Assembly: GCA_039545355.1 (NCBI GenBank)
Contig: BCJJ01000007.1
Coordinates: 1,240,001-1,304,000 of the forward strand
Origin: Trichosporon coremiiforme
Lineage: Eukaryota; Basidiomycota; Tremellomycetes; Trichosporonales; Trichosporonaceae
Length of the DNA stretch: 64,000 bases
Direction of reading: 5' to 3'
Shown: positions 35,657-47,299 of the stretch, piece by piece
Layout: every line of letters starts with the position of its first letter
Position numbering within the stretch: the stretch's first letter is position 1
Notes under the pieces: generated by a model
Database searches by the model: none
Seen by the model: only the letters and a program-made list of their open reading frames with translations
What the model was told of the DNA's origin: nothing
Position numbers and translations under genes: made by a program

Positions 35657-36125
35657 GATGGCATGTACCCAACCGAGATCGCAGACTGTATGTAGGAAAA
35701 GAAGAAGTGACAGGCGTGCGTCAATCTGTACCATAAAGCGCGGAGCTGAAGGCGATGAAGCCGACAGAAGCGAAGGTGACTCAGAAGTGAAGCCTGAAGG
35801 AAATCTATTGTCGAGGAGAAACCTCCTCGCGTTGAAGAAAATCCAAAATGAGCAACCCATCCACCCTATCCCACCCACACCCAGAATCTCATCCCACAAC
35901 ACCCATAGACACGCTGTCTACGTTCCTTCATGTGACAAAACCAAATGTATATTGTGCCATAGTAACGCTTTCCACGTTGCAGATCGCTGCTGACATTAGT
36001 CATTAGTAGAGTCACTTTAGGGGTCATCATCGTCCACCATCACGCGCACAGCGCCGTTGTCCGCCTGCAGTAGACGAGGCTCCAGTCAGCGCAGTCGGGT
36101 ATACAATACATAATCTACACCGCGC
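35657..36125. other. Convergent spacer, FAR1-like and GAR1 genes
   Basis: About 470 bp holding the two 3' ends. No other feature was seen. Confidence 0.45.
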
Positions 36126-36815
36126 CTAGTAACCGCCCCGGCCACCGCCGCGCGAGAAGCCGCCTCCGCGACCACCACCACGGCCGCCGAAGCCGCCGCC
36201 GAAGCTAGATCCGCCACGGCCACCACCACGTCCTCCGAAACCACCACGGCCGCCGCCGCGGGCTCCGCCGCGTCCGCCACGGGCACCACCACGGCCAGCA
36301 CCAGCAGGCTTCTTGACCTTGGGTCCGGCAACCTTGGGCTTGGGGAGGAAACGGTCGAGGGGGAGGAGCTTGTCGCCGCCGATGTAGACCTTGTCATCCT
36401 TCTTGAACGAGTCGGCGTTCATGCCCGCCTCCATCTTGACGGTGAAGAAGACCTCGTTGATGGGGCCGAGGATCTCGTCGACCTTGCCGATCTGCGTCTT
36501 GTTGCTCAGGTAGATGGGAGCGTTGAAGTAGGGCACCTTCTCCGGCATCGTGAGCGAGCAGAGCATCTCGGACTCGACAGGGTGCTGGAACGAGCCGACC
36601 TCGAGAACAGTGTCGGGCGGGCCTTGCGTGAAGCCGCCGCGACCGCCGCCGCGGCCTCCTGGTACGTCAGCCGGGATGTTCAACATGTGCCTCGAGCGAC
36701 ATTGCGCAACGGGGTATGAGCATGCCCCACCAACAGCGGAGCTTCAACCAAACTTACCACGGAAGCCTCCACGACCGCCGCCGCCGCCTCGCGAGAATCC
36801 ACCGCGTCCGCTCAT
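36126..36815 (-). CDS. GAR1: H/ACA snoRNP subunit GAR1
   Basis: Two exons (36815-36758, 36658-36126) give 196 residues. Gly/Arg-rich (RGG) tails flank a compact core with [40 protein letters not shown] and [14 protein letters not shown], all diagnostic of Gar1. It is a core protein of H/ACA ribonucleoproteins that guide pseudouridylation of rRNA in the nucleolus. The intron lies inside the N-terminal RGG region. Divergent from the adenylate kinase gene. Confidence 0.96.
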
Positions 36816-37265
36816 GTTGATAGTCGTAGGTTGTAAGGGGGGGCGAATATGGGTGGAAGCAGGTGTGGCCTCCAAGTGGTCGTGAGATCGTCCTCTATCA
36901 GGCGGGGGTTGCAGTAATTTCCTCACAAACGAAAAATCGCATTGAAAGTCTCGCGTGGTGTGGACTGAGACTTGATCTCCGTGGATGCATTTATCACGTG
37001 ATCTATCCCACGTGGGCCCCCGCTGCATGGGGGCAAAGCTGGGGCGGAGGTGAGGTCGTCCGAATCGGCTAAGATAGGGCGCCTTCCGAGGTTTCAGCGA
37101 CGTCACGGTTGGACGGTCCGGCTGCGCGGCCCAGCGTCCGCTCCGGCGTACCGTCTCAGTCCGAACGCGAGAGCGACGTCCATCATTGGGGGCGTACCGT
37201 GACTTTGAGTTTGCTGTTGTGTTCCTTCCCTCCCTCCTCCTCAGACTCCGTCAACTACACTCGCC
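36816..37265. promoter_or_regulatory. Divergent promoter, GAR1 and adenylate kinase
   Basis: 450 bp between two divergent ATGs, so regulatory sequences must be shared or closely adjacent. No specific motif was identified. Confidence 0.5.
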
Positions 37266-38914
37266 ATGCTCTCGGTCCTCCGCCCTCAAGCCCCATCACT
37301 GCGGCTCGCATTCGCTCATGCCAACCGCGGCTTCGCTTCCAGCGCCTCAAGGCGTACGCCCGAGGACGAGATCGCGCGGGTTATGGACCTCGCGCGCGAG
37401 AAGGCCGTGGGCAAGCCCCGGCCCAAGGCTGGCGGCGACACGCTCCGGATGCTCATGTTCGGCAAGCCTGGGGCTGGAAAGGTGAGTCTTCCTGTTCCTC
37501 TGGTCCTCCGTGCGCGTCAGGTTCTGCAAGCCCGGCGCCATGTATTCAGATGCGTATTGAACGTGCGGCGGCGTGCCTTTGCCCGCCCCCCTTGAGGTTG
37601 CCCGACCATATCTTCCTCGATGCTTTGCTTCCAACAGCGATGCGTCGTGGTGGGTATCGTGCAGGGGGCCTCGCACGCAGAGTGATAGCTGCCAGTCCGC
37701 TCACTATGATAGCTAACCACCACAGGGCACGTTATCATCCCGCCTCGTTGAAAACTACGACATCGACTTCATCTCCACTGGCGACGTGCTCCGACACGAG
37801 ATCGCTGCTGGATCAGACGTGGGCAAGGAGGCCGAGAAGGTCGTTGCTTCTGGAGGTGAGTCGCTCCCTGGTCGAGCGTTCATGCTCTCGCTGCCTCGAA
37901 TGGTGGTCACCCCATCACCCACCTCTATGACAAGGGGAGGAAAGACCTTCCAGCTGCCAGCGTGCGCAACACTGGCGTGGTAGTCCGATCTGCGGTGATC
38001 AACGGATCGGCGCGCCTTCGGTGCAGTTCCCACCTTCCATGCCCCCCCTCAGACCTGCCTCACCCCTGTCTCACGCCTTCTCCGTTCTTGGTGACCGCAA
38101 TGCTGTGATGTTCTGTTCAGCTGACCCCAGGCCTCGTCTCTGACGAGCTCATGCTTGAGATCGTGAAGAAGGAGCTGGAGCGACACCGGGGAAAGTCGTG
38201 GATTCTGGACGGATTCCCGCGCACGCTCGAGCAGGGCAAGCTGCTCTCCGCTGAACTCGGCAAGGCTGGCCGACCGCTCAACATGGTCGTCCACCTTAAC
38301 GTTCCGGATAACGTTATCATGAGCCGAATTGCTGGTGAGAACGATGGGCGGAGCGAGCTCCCTTCCTCTCACTCTCTCCGATCCTATCAGCCTCTACACC
38401 GTAAATGTTGCTACATCTAAAGACGGCTGCCATGGGTTTAGAGACGAATCGGAGGAGGGGACGGAAGAGGGAGCGTTACGTCGAGCTTCGTGGAGCGCGC
38501 TCATAGCTAACCCCAGCCCGCTGGGTCCACCTCCCAAGTGGCCGCGTGTACAACGACGACTTCAACCCGCCCAAGGTCCCAGGCAAGGACGATGAGACGG
38601 GCGAGCCCCTTTCCAAGCGACCAGACGACACGCCCGAGGTCTTCTCCAAGCGCCTCGCGTCGTTCTACAAGTCAACAGCCCCTCTGCTCGAGTACTTCGC
38701 CCACGAGTACCCCGAGGCCCTGCACAGCCTGAGCGGAAGCACCAGCGACGAGCTCTGGCCGCTCCTGCGTGAGCTCGTCGATGAGTTTGGCCTGAAAGAG
38801 AGGCATCCCCCCCAGGGCAGCCTGGAGCGGGAGCACGTCCGCGAAGAGGCGGACGACCTCAAGGACTCAGGCAATGTGCCCGTTGGAGGCGACAAGGTCG
38901 CGCACTTCAAGTAG
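37266..38914 (+). CDS. Adenylate kinase family NMP kinase, probably mitochondrial
   Basis: Exons 37266-37481, 37726-37855, 38131-38334 and 38517-38914 give 315 residues. The N-terminus (MLSVLRPQAPSLRLAFAHAN) is a likely mitochondrial presequence. The P-loop is GKPGAGKGT across the first splice; the family norm is G(A/P)PGSGKGT, so the Lys is unusual. Then come DFISTGDVLR (AMP site), SWILDGFPRTLEQ and the lid region ARWVHLPSGRVYN, which lacks the four zinc cysteines, as in other eukaryotic kinases. This fits an Adk2-like GTP/ATP:AMP phosphotransferase of the matrix. The C-terminal part after YKSTAPLLEYF is longer than usual and charged. Introns are 182-275 nt, longer than elsewhere in the window. 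Confidence 0.88.
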
Positions 38915-39531
38915 AGCGCTCGCTCCTTGTGAATGTTAAAATGTGGTTATAACTGCGTATGTCTGAAGAACGAAGAGCGAAGATAGCGAGAAAGAGAGCT
39001 AGCTGTAAGAAGATGTACACATGGGACTCAGAGATAGATTTGCTGCACCGGAGGCGGCTCGACGCCCACATGCTCGTCCTTTTGTTGCGTACTCGAGATC
39101 AAATGTCCTCGCTCCGCTCGAAAGTATGCTGGGAGAACGACTTGCATTAACTGCCCCTCTACAGAGAAGAAAACCGGCAAGAAATAAAACCCATGGAGAC
39201 ATGAAAGAAACTATTTTATCGTTTGTCGTGACTATATACAATCTTACTCATCAATCAATCCTCAAGAAAACACCTCCGCCTATCACTCCCCCACTCCAGC
39301 TCCCCTTCTACGATTCGACTTACGATAACGACTTAAATTTGGCTAAGATTTGCGCGATTTAATATTTATATGGATTAGGCAAACTGGTGGGGATTGATGT
39401 GTGGATAACAGGGGGGGGGGGGGGGGAAACAACTGGCGCCGCCACTCTTCTTCTCTTCGTGATTCTCCTATACGTCCACTCTTCTCTTTATTTGGGGCGT
39501 CCAGCCCTCGGTCTTGAAGAAGTCGGGGACT
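38915..39531. other. Convergent spacer with a poly-G run
   Basis: About 600 bp holding the 3' ends of the adenylate kinase and MFS genes. It is AT-richer than its surroundings and contains a run of 16 G (39411-39426). Confidence 0.5.
39411..39426 (+). repeat. Poly(G) homopolymer, 16 nt
   Basis: Sixteen consecutive G on the plus strand, equal to poly-C on the MFS transcript strand just past its stop codon. The exact length may be affected by sequencing error. Confidence 0.85.
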
Positions 39532-41377
39532 CTAAAGAATGTACTTGTAGTGGACAGAGCGGTCGCCGAGAGTGGCCGCATCGTCCATGGCGCCGTTGGC
39601 GAGGTCGAAGCCTCCGCGCGACTTGCGGCGCTTGTTGACCGCGCCGAGGTAGGCCATGTTGAGACACGCCATGACCATCATGGAGCACGAGAGACCGAGC
39701 AGAATGCTGGTAGCCTTGCGGTAGTCCGGCGCCTCGGTTGTGGGGAACAGCCAGGTGGAGAGGATACCACCGCAGTTGGTGACGATGAAACCCCACACGA
39801 TGCCGGTGACACGGCGGTAGAAGGGCGCGAGGTTGTTCGGCATCCACGTCGAGAGCAGCGGGGCGCTGACGTACGCACCCATGACCTGGAAGAAGAGCGA
39901 GCAGTACCGCACATGCTTGTCCTTGAAGGAGAGGTAAAGCGCGTATCCGATCAGCTGGAGGACGGCAGAGAAGATGACGAAGCCGCCACGGTGGCGCGTC
40001 TTGTCCGACCAGAAACAGACGAAGAGCGAGAGCACAGCCGAGACAGCGTAGGGAGGCACAGAGTAGAGCTGAATCGCAGTGCCCTTGTAACCGAGACCCT
40101 GGACAATGGTGGGTGAGAAGTAGGCCATGGAGAAGAGAGCAGTACCCGAGGCGAAGAGCTGGGCACCGACGAGCCAGACCTGAGGAGCGGTGAGGGCGCC
40201 GAGGACCGAGGACGCCTTGAGCTCCTCATGGTTCTCAGCGGGGGGACGGTCGCGGTCGAGCGCGGCGAGCAGAGCCTGAGTCTGGTCGGTGCGGAGGTAG
40301 AACACGCTGCTCGGGTCGCGAGGCAGGAGGAAGAACGAGACGATGCCGTAGACGACGGTGAATGCGCCCTCACTGTGGAGTCAGCATGTGTACGATAATA
40401 GTCCGTCATGGGTTTCGGCCGCAGGCGACAGTGCCCAACAGGGGTACAATACAGGGAAATGGATATCGGTATGAGCCGAATGTTGGGACTAAGCAGAGCC
40501 CGAACGCCCGGCCCAGCCTCACGTTGTGCCTCGTGAAAATGTAACACACTGCCACAACGCCACACGACCCGGGCCACCACACGCCCTGCCGCCCTCGTGT
40601 ATGTCCCAACAGTCGAGCCGAACTCACATGATGAAGATCCAAGCCCAGCCACGCTTGCCGCCCAGGCCCTCCATCTGGACGATGGCAGCAGCGAGCAGAC
40701 CGGAGAAGGCACCGGCGAGCGAGGTGGCGCAGAACAGGAACGCAGTCCTCTTGGCGAGGTCCTGGCGGCGGTAGAACGTCGACAGGTAGGTCATGCAACA
40801 CTGTTCGGTTAGCTTGGATGCGATGCACGGAGAGCCATGCAACGTACAGGAAGAATGGCTCCCTCAGCGGCACCGAGGAAGAAACGAGCAGCGAGGAGAC
40901 CGGCATAGTTGTGGACGAAACCCTGGAAGGTGGTGACGAGACCCCAGCAGACCATGAGGACAGGGAGCAGGATGTTCGGGCCAACCTTGCGAATGAGCAG
41001 CGTAAGGGGCAGCTCAGCGACGATGTACGGAACATAGGTGACAGTGAGCGCGATCGAGTACTGGTGGTTCGTGAGTTTGAGGTCCTCCATGAGACCAGCC
41101 GGCTTCGCGTTACCGATGTTACTTCGCTGTTGTTGTCAGTTACGTCCACTGTAAGTTGACTCACGTCAAGGAAGGACAGGAAGTAGACCATGGTGACGGC
41201 GGGGAGGAAAATCATGTCGAGCTTGAGGATGGCCCACTTGAGCGCACGCGGGTCGGGCTCGGGTAGGGAGTCGGGGGCGTGGTAATCGAACTGGTTGTCC
41301 TGGGAGGACTTCTCGAGACTCCGGCGGTCCTCAAAGCTGTGGGAGGACCCCGGGTCATGCCTGACGATGGTCGCCAT
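39532..41377 (-). CDS. MFS transporter, DAL5/anion:cation symporter type
   Basis: Exons 41377-41165, 41126-40848, 40800-40628 and 40372-39532 give 501 residues with about 12 membrane segments. Family signatures of the allantoate/nicotinate/vitamin permease group are present: FLSFLDRSNIGNAK at the end of TM1, LLIRKVGPNILLPVLMVCWG, AARFFLGAAEGAILPCC and the YFSPTIVQGLGYKGTAIQL block of the second half. Such proteins import carboxylated nitrogen sources or vitamins across the plasma membrane; the substrate cannot be read from sequence. Introns are 38-255 nt. Confidence 0.9.
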
Positions 41378-44300
41378 GGTGTCGGCTGGCGGAGGGGAGA
41401 AAAGTCAACAAAGGTGGGTGGAAGGGGGCACGGAGGGGAAAGAGACAAGCTGCGAACGGCACAAGTGTCCTGCGTTCTTTGACGGCGCTGCTTTTATGTG
41501 TCGAAGAAGGGGGAGTCGAGGACAGGTCAAGTGCAAGTGGTGAAGAAGAAAAGGTGAACTGGTGTAGGTGGGTGGTAGGCCGAGCGAAAAAGGAAAGAGC
41601 GTGAGGTGGTGTGGGGGGTTAAGTAGTATGCAAGTCAGCCCGAGATGGAAGGCCTGGAAGCTTGGAAAGTGGGAGGGCAAGGAAGCTGGAGGAGCGGAAA
41701 TCGCGGTTTCGGAGCGACTGGCCCCTTTAACGTTTAGAGTGCGGCAGCTGGGCACAGCTGGGCAGTAGAGGTAGAAGCCGAGGGCTGAGCGCTGGGTTGC
41801 TGGGTCGAGGTACGGAAGTCGTGAATGCGACGGGCCGTCTTGCCGCCGTGCCGTTGACCGGGTTGTGTGGTGTTCGGGCTTACGGGGTTGCTGAGGTTAC
41901 GGCGGGGCGTACGGGGACGGCTGTGGCGTGGGTGACTGGGCGCAGGTCTGAAGCGGTTGTTACCGAAGAGGTGGGATGATAGGTACGAGAGGTCTTGTGA
42001 TTCACGACTGAGACCCGGGAGAAACAATCGGCTTGCTGAAGCGAGCGCGAGCGGAGTGCAGAGGTACCCAAAGGACTCTAGGATAAGGATCTGTCCTGTA
42101 GGCGCCTAGGGTTCCGACTCGCTACTTTCGGTGCCTTGTAGCGTTTTACTGAGCACGAGCTGCGCTTGAGTACGCGAGTACGACGATGTGGAATCGAGAG
42201 AGCAAGAGCTGGAGCACGTTCTGAGTGGAAGAAAGATGTGTAGCGCTCAGTCCTCCTACCGCGCCTGCCGAGGTCGAGGTCTGGAGGTGGGGGTGCTCAC
42301 GAGATCCTGAGAGTCCAGGGCCGTAATCGTGTGTGTCCTGACCTGGCCCTGGAATCCTGACCCCCGCGACGCCTGGGGAGGCGACAGAGAGGCCCGGGGC
42401 ATGGGGCAGGCGTGGCGCTGAGGGGCCCAGGCAGAAGTCCATCTCGTAGTTGCACAAGCAGGAGCGCGCAGCTACGCAGAAGGCGTGAGAAGAGCGTCGA
42501 TGCACCGAGCCATCTGACAGCATGTTTGCTTGGCTGCTCAGGATCCTGAGCTCGAAACTGCACCAGGCTGTGGCTCAGTAATATCTCAGAGTGGAGGCGG
42601 GATGTCTTGGCGAATCGCATACGCAGGTGGGCTGTGGGCTGGCGGACCGTTGTGGGGCCGTGCTTGCCGGAGCGGTAACCCCCGTGGGGAGCTGCTGGCT
42701 GGCAAGCAGCTGCGAGGCATCCTTGTGGCCGGTCCTCCGAGGTATCTCGCCTGATCCTCTTCTCTCGCCAGTCGTCTTTGTTGGCTCACCCGAGGCCCCG
42801 AGGAGTTCGCACAGGTCGCCAAGCCCACGCTCCCCGTTGTCTCATTGGCCGAAGGCCGGCTGATGACTCACTCGCGTGCACGAGGACAGACATCATTCCA
42901 ACGTCTCGATGAACCCACTGCGAGTGTTCCACCGCAGGACCGGGGTACGCTAACTCAATTGAGAGGCCCCGGAGTCCTCATGTCCGGACACCCTTCCGGC
43001 CTATCCCCTTGCTGTCTCATGCCGAGCGACCTGCCGACCTCTCCCCGATAATGGTCCTCTGCAACAAAGTGCTTCTGCGGGCAGCGTTCTGCCGCTGCCC
43101 GTGCCGGCCAGAGGTTTCGCCGACGCTAAACCTTGCGCTTGACGTAACGCGCCGCGAAAGATACGAGGCTGCTGGCTATCATCTTACCCAGGGTAAAGTT
43201 AGGGCCGGACCAGCGATGGGCCCTAGGATGCCGGTCGAAGTAGGTTCATCCAGTGCATCATGGACCGATCAGAGCTTGATCGCTTCCAACTGTCACCCCA
43301 AGCAAAGAATGGTAGCTCGCCATTGGCTGCGGAGTAACCATGCTTTTCATGCTTTCGATCATTCGGCGCATCGTCGTTCGCTCGACGATGCGAAGCGACG
43401 TGCGTTAGCGTCCAGACTCGACTGTGCTTGTGTTGGGTGATCCTGCTCACCGACCCCTCGACACCCTCGATGGCCCCACCGCTGGCGTCGCTCCCCGGTG
43501 CGAGTGCCACTGGCGGTGCGTGGGCCCGCACCCCGCCGCATCCCATTACACCCCACTGAGAACACTGGAGACGTCCTTCCCTGCCCTCGTCGGACCCTCT
43601 CCCCGCAGGGTGTTGCACAAGGGAAATGATGTGCAGCGACAGGATGCGCAGAGATAAAGTGCCCGTCTGTTCGAGCAGTTCATATGGACGGGCAAGGGAT
43701 GACAGGCAAAGGATGCCAGCATGCTGACAGCAAGCTGGCAGGGCCAGAGGATGCTGTTGCTCACCGAGCGAGAGACCCTCAAAACCTGGACAGAGGTATG
43801 CGAGGTACGTGCGGTGGTGGCGACGCCAGACGCCGAAGCCTGGACGCTGGCGTCAGCCTGTGAGGTGAGGCAACTCAGACGCGCCAGAAGCTCGACGCAG
43901 CCCTTACCGTTTCCCTGGGACTGCATTTGTTGCTCTGCGCACTTTGTTTGATGCACATGGGGCAGTTGCGGTCGTAAACAGAGTTCAATAAGATGTTTCC
44001 TAACCTCTTCCCTGTGCGGCCTGTGCACACTGCTAACGACGCTTTTTCAGTCGTTGAAGTCTCGAAATGGGTAATATGTTGCTCAGGCGGACACCGTCTC
44101 CCTGACTCTCCTTACGCAATGCACCTGATGCCCCTCTCTTTGTGCTCTTGGTGGCTTTTGTTGTACTCTTCGGCCCCTCCACCCCTCAGCGTGCCTTGCG
44201 GATTGCAGCCCTGGATGCGGACCAGAGTGCTGCTGAATAGCGGGTGAGTGGTTCTCTTTTAAATCCTATCGACGTTTAGCACCTCACGCCTCAGAAAACG

Positions 44301-44631
44301 GGGTTCATGAGGGTCGAAAAGTCGAGGGAACGGAGCAGAGAGGCGGCGCCGCAACGCCGCAGCTTGTCACGGACACACGACGCGCCGCATCGATCGATCT
44401 CACATGCACGTTTCCACACTGGCAAGCGAACAACAGCAACGAATCAAGAATGGCATACAAGGGTTACAAGCGCGTCTTGGCTAGCGAGGCCAGCGCTGTA
44501 TATAGATACAGACAAGTCTGGTCCGACAGAATCCCGAAAAATTCTCAAACATCTTGCGACGCTTCGCCACCTGGACAACCAGGGAGCCCAGCCGCAGTCG
44601 GCTGGTGGGGGATATGTTGTAGGCGAGACGG
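41378..44631. other. Gene desert upstream of the MFS transporter
   Basis: 3.25 kb containing the MFS promoter (proximal C/T-rich on the gene strand, near 41400-41700) and the 3' end of the LURP-one-like gene. No coding gene, RNA gene or transposon domain could be supported. Confidence 0.5.
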
Positions 44632-45845
44632 CTAGCCGCCACCGCCGGACGCGGCAGCCGCGTGCCTCCTGTCGTCCTCCTTTGCCTTGTCCCAGGCGAG
44701 GCAGAGTGCGGTGATAAGTGCGAGGTCCACACCCGGCGCGACTGCCATGCGATACTGTTTGTCAGTTACGTCCAAGAGCACTAAACTCACAATCAGCTTG
44801 TTCTGCATCCCTTCCTTGCCCCAACGCACGCGGTCGAGCACCGCCACGAGCTGTTCCGAATCCTTTAGCGTCACCTTGGCCTGCGACCCGCCCGCACTGC
44901 CGACGAGGTGCAGCGTCGGCGCGTCCCCGACGGTGGCTGTTTGACGGAGATTCAGCTTGACCTTCCCTGCGTTGTCAGCACGGCCCCGCATGGTCAGTCC
45001 GCAATCAAGGCAGTGCGATGCAGGTGGACGACAGCGCACGATCTTGCGCGCATGCCCCCGCACGAACGCGCACATCCCCCGCATGGCGATATGCGCTCGA
45101 GCAGTCGCAAGGCGTGCTGCAATCTGCACGTCTCGCCAGCGCTGAGCGCACATCTTCCGTAGAGGGGGAGGACTGCGCTGGATCATAGGTATCCGGGCTT
45201 TGGTGGAGAAGGCATCCTCCGTACCTGGCGCGGGCACATATTGCATCGGCTGTCGGACCGAAGATAAGATACTCACATGCCCATTCGCGATTGATCTGGA
45301 AGAACTCTGTCCCGCGCTCGGCGTCTTCACAGATGATGCGGAGGTTGACGGCCGCGAGCTTGACGCGCATGTTGAACAGGGGCTCGCCGTCCGGCAGCGT
45401 CACAGCTGATTGTTAGCGGATGTGCGCGCGAGGTCCACGCAACCACGTGCGCAATTGATTACAGCTGACCGTATCGTGAGGATGGCAGCATGTGCGTCGA
45501 ACGTGCAGGATCGGCGGTGAGGGAAAGTCCCACGGGGCCGAGGAAGGCGACCCCAGGAAGACACTCACTCTTGAACTTGCGCGCATACATTGCTGGGCCA
45601 GTGACAGTGACGATGGGCTGATCGTCGTCGGAATCACAGACGGTGAAGTCTTCCTTTTGTTGTCAGCTTACATTCCGGCCGTATTAGCTCACAGTCTTCA
45701 TCGTCATCACCTTCTGCCTGTACTCAAGTGCGACCTGGCGGTCGCGCGTCATGTTGGGGAAGACCGAGATCGGCGGCTCAACAGGGTCGAGGAGCGGGAT
45801 GGGCTCCGGCTCCTCCTCTTCCTTCTTCTTGCCAAAGAGACCCAT
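44632..45845 (-). CDS. LURP-one-related (LOR, tubby-like fold) protein
   Basis: Five exons (45845-45693, 45653-45569, 45405-45277, 44966-44791, 44754-44632) give 221 residues. The start MGLFGKKKEEEEPEPIPLLD is acidic and may carry an N-myristoylation-type Gly2. Next come TVCDSDDDQPIVTVTGPAMY, VTLPDGEPLFNMRVKL, and the C-terminal YRMAVAPGVDLALITALCLA helix typical of the DUF567/LURP-one and scramblase-like beta-barrel fold with a central hydrophobic helix. Molecular function in fungi is unknown. Intron 3 (310 nt) is much longer than the others, and a small missed exon there is possible. Confidence 0.75.
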
Positions 45846-46497
45846 GGTGTTGTGGTGTTGTTAGAAGTCTGCGGTGGATTGGAGAGGTGTAGAGATGTGC
45901 TGGAGGTGATCGCTGTGTTTTGGGTGAGTTGCGCTCGGCCTAGGTGTTGTTATCGTTGAGAGTGGAGCAACGATGTTGGAATGTTAGGAACGATGAGATC
46001 TTAACGCATGTCTGCATGATATATCTTTCCTACCTCATGAGTTGACGTGCTGCGGAATGCTTGATGCAGATCTCCATGCGGTGCACGATCGCGGCTCCGC
46101 GACTCGGACTTCGACGTCATCCCCGACTCGGACTGCCTGTTGGCTGGAGCACTTGGCACGCTAACGGAGCAGTGGGTGCCTTACCGAGCTTGCCGAGCTG
46201 TCCGAGCCTATGGTTGTCGGCATGCTCGGTACGCCGAGGTCGGGGCTGTGCACATCGCTTGCAGAGGTCTTGGCATGAGCGATTTATACACCGAGCTTAT
46301 CTCTTACTCGCTGTGCTCCGATGGATCGTCAACGTTTAGGCAGAAAGTTCGGCGGAGCAGGAATGATATCCACAAGATGGACCGCCTCCACTGCGCACAT
46401 CGCCGCTTAGTCTGGGGCCGGAAGGCACCAAGTAGTAGCCGGTTCCGACCATCCACCTCAGTGTCATCATCGACTTTGAGCTTCAGCATCATCAGCG
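45846..46497. promoter_or_regulatory. Divergent promoter, LOR and thioesterase genes
   Basis: 650 bp between divergent starts. No separate gene was seen. A short GAGCTTGCCGAGCTGTCCGA segment near 46186 is locally repetitive. Confidence 0.45.
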
Positions 46498-47136
46498 ATG
46501 TCCGTCAACGTCCTCAAAGCCCGCATCAGGTCACAGTACCGCTACTTCCTGCCGTTCAGGTTGCGCTGGGCCGACAACGACCAGTACGGCCATGTAAACA
46601 ACTCCGTCTACAACTACCTGTAAGTGTGTCTTCCTCCATACAACCTTGAGGTTGTTCTGCCTGTAATCTTCGGCCAACCGTCGTCTACCCGTATCCATGT
46701 GCTGCATGAGGGACTGTTCATCTCCTATGAAGATACCTGTGCTATGACACGAAGACACAGCTGTTGTATCTGCGAAGGCGAAGCTGATAACAGTATCGAC
46801 TCGGTAGTGAACACCTACCTGATCGAGCACTGCGGCCTGAAGCCGACGGACCCAAACCCGTCTGAACCGATTGGTCTCGTCGTCGCGAGCAACTGCAACT
46901 ACTTCTCGTCGCTCGAGTTCCCGGGCGTCGTCGATCTCGGTCTCCGCGTCAGCAAGCTCGGCAAGAGCTCCGTTACCTACGAGGTCGGCTTCTTCAAGGA
47001 GGGCGTCGAGTCGGTCTCTGCCGTCGGAGGCTTCACGCATGTCTTTGTCCACCCTACGGAGCGCCGGCCGACAGCAATGGTCGACCAGATGCGCAAGGGC
47101 CTTGAGAAGCTCTATGTCGAGGAGGCTAAGCTCTAA
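46498..47136 (+). CDS. Hotdog-fold acyl-CoA thioesterase, 4HBT family
   Basis: Two exons (46498-46619, 46794-47136) give 154 residues. The motif [19 protein letters not shown] is the 4-hydroxybenzoyl-CoA thioesterase signature, with the catalytic Asp in D-x-D-x-x-G-H-V-N-N. Further family blocks are [20 protein letters not shown] and [16 protein letters not shown]. The enzyme should hydrolyse acyl-CoA thioesters; chain-length preference cannot be told. The intron is 174 nt. No targeting peptide or C-terminal peroxisome signal is evident. Confidence 0.88.
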
Positions 47137-47299
47137 GTGCACTCATTCCATGGGGTGTTAGAACAGGTCGCGAGCGGCGATGGCCGCCCACCTGACGCAG
47201 TTGCCCGACCCGCCCCTCACCTCAGCTTCCAGCGGTCAGCGACAGTTGCTTCGTTGCTAGATATCATTTCATAAAACATATGCAGTTACTTCTATAGAC
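47137..47299. other. Convergent spacer, thioesterase and ARP2 genes
   Basis: About 160 bp shared by two 3' ends. Confidence 0.5.
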
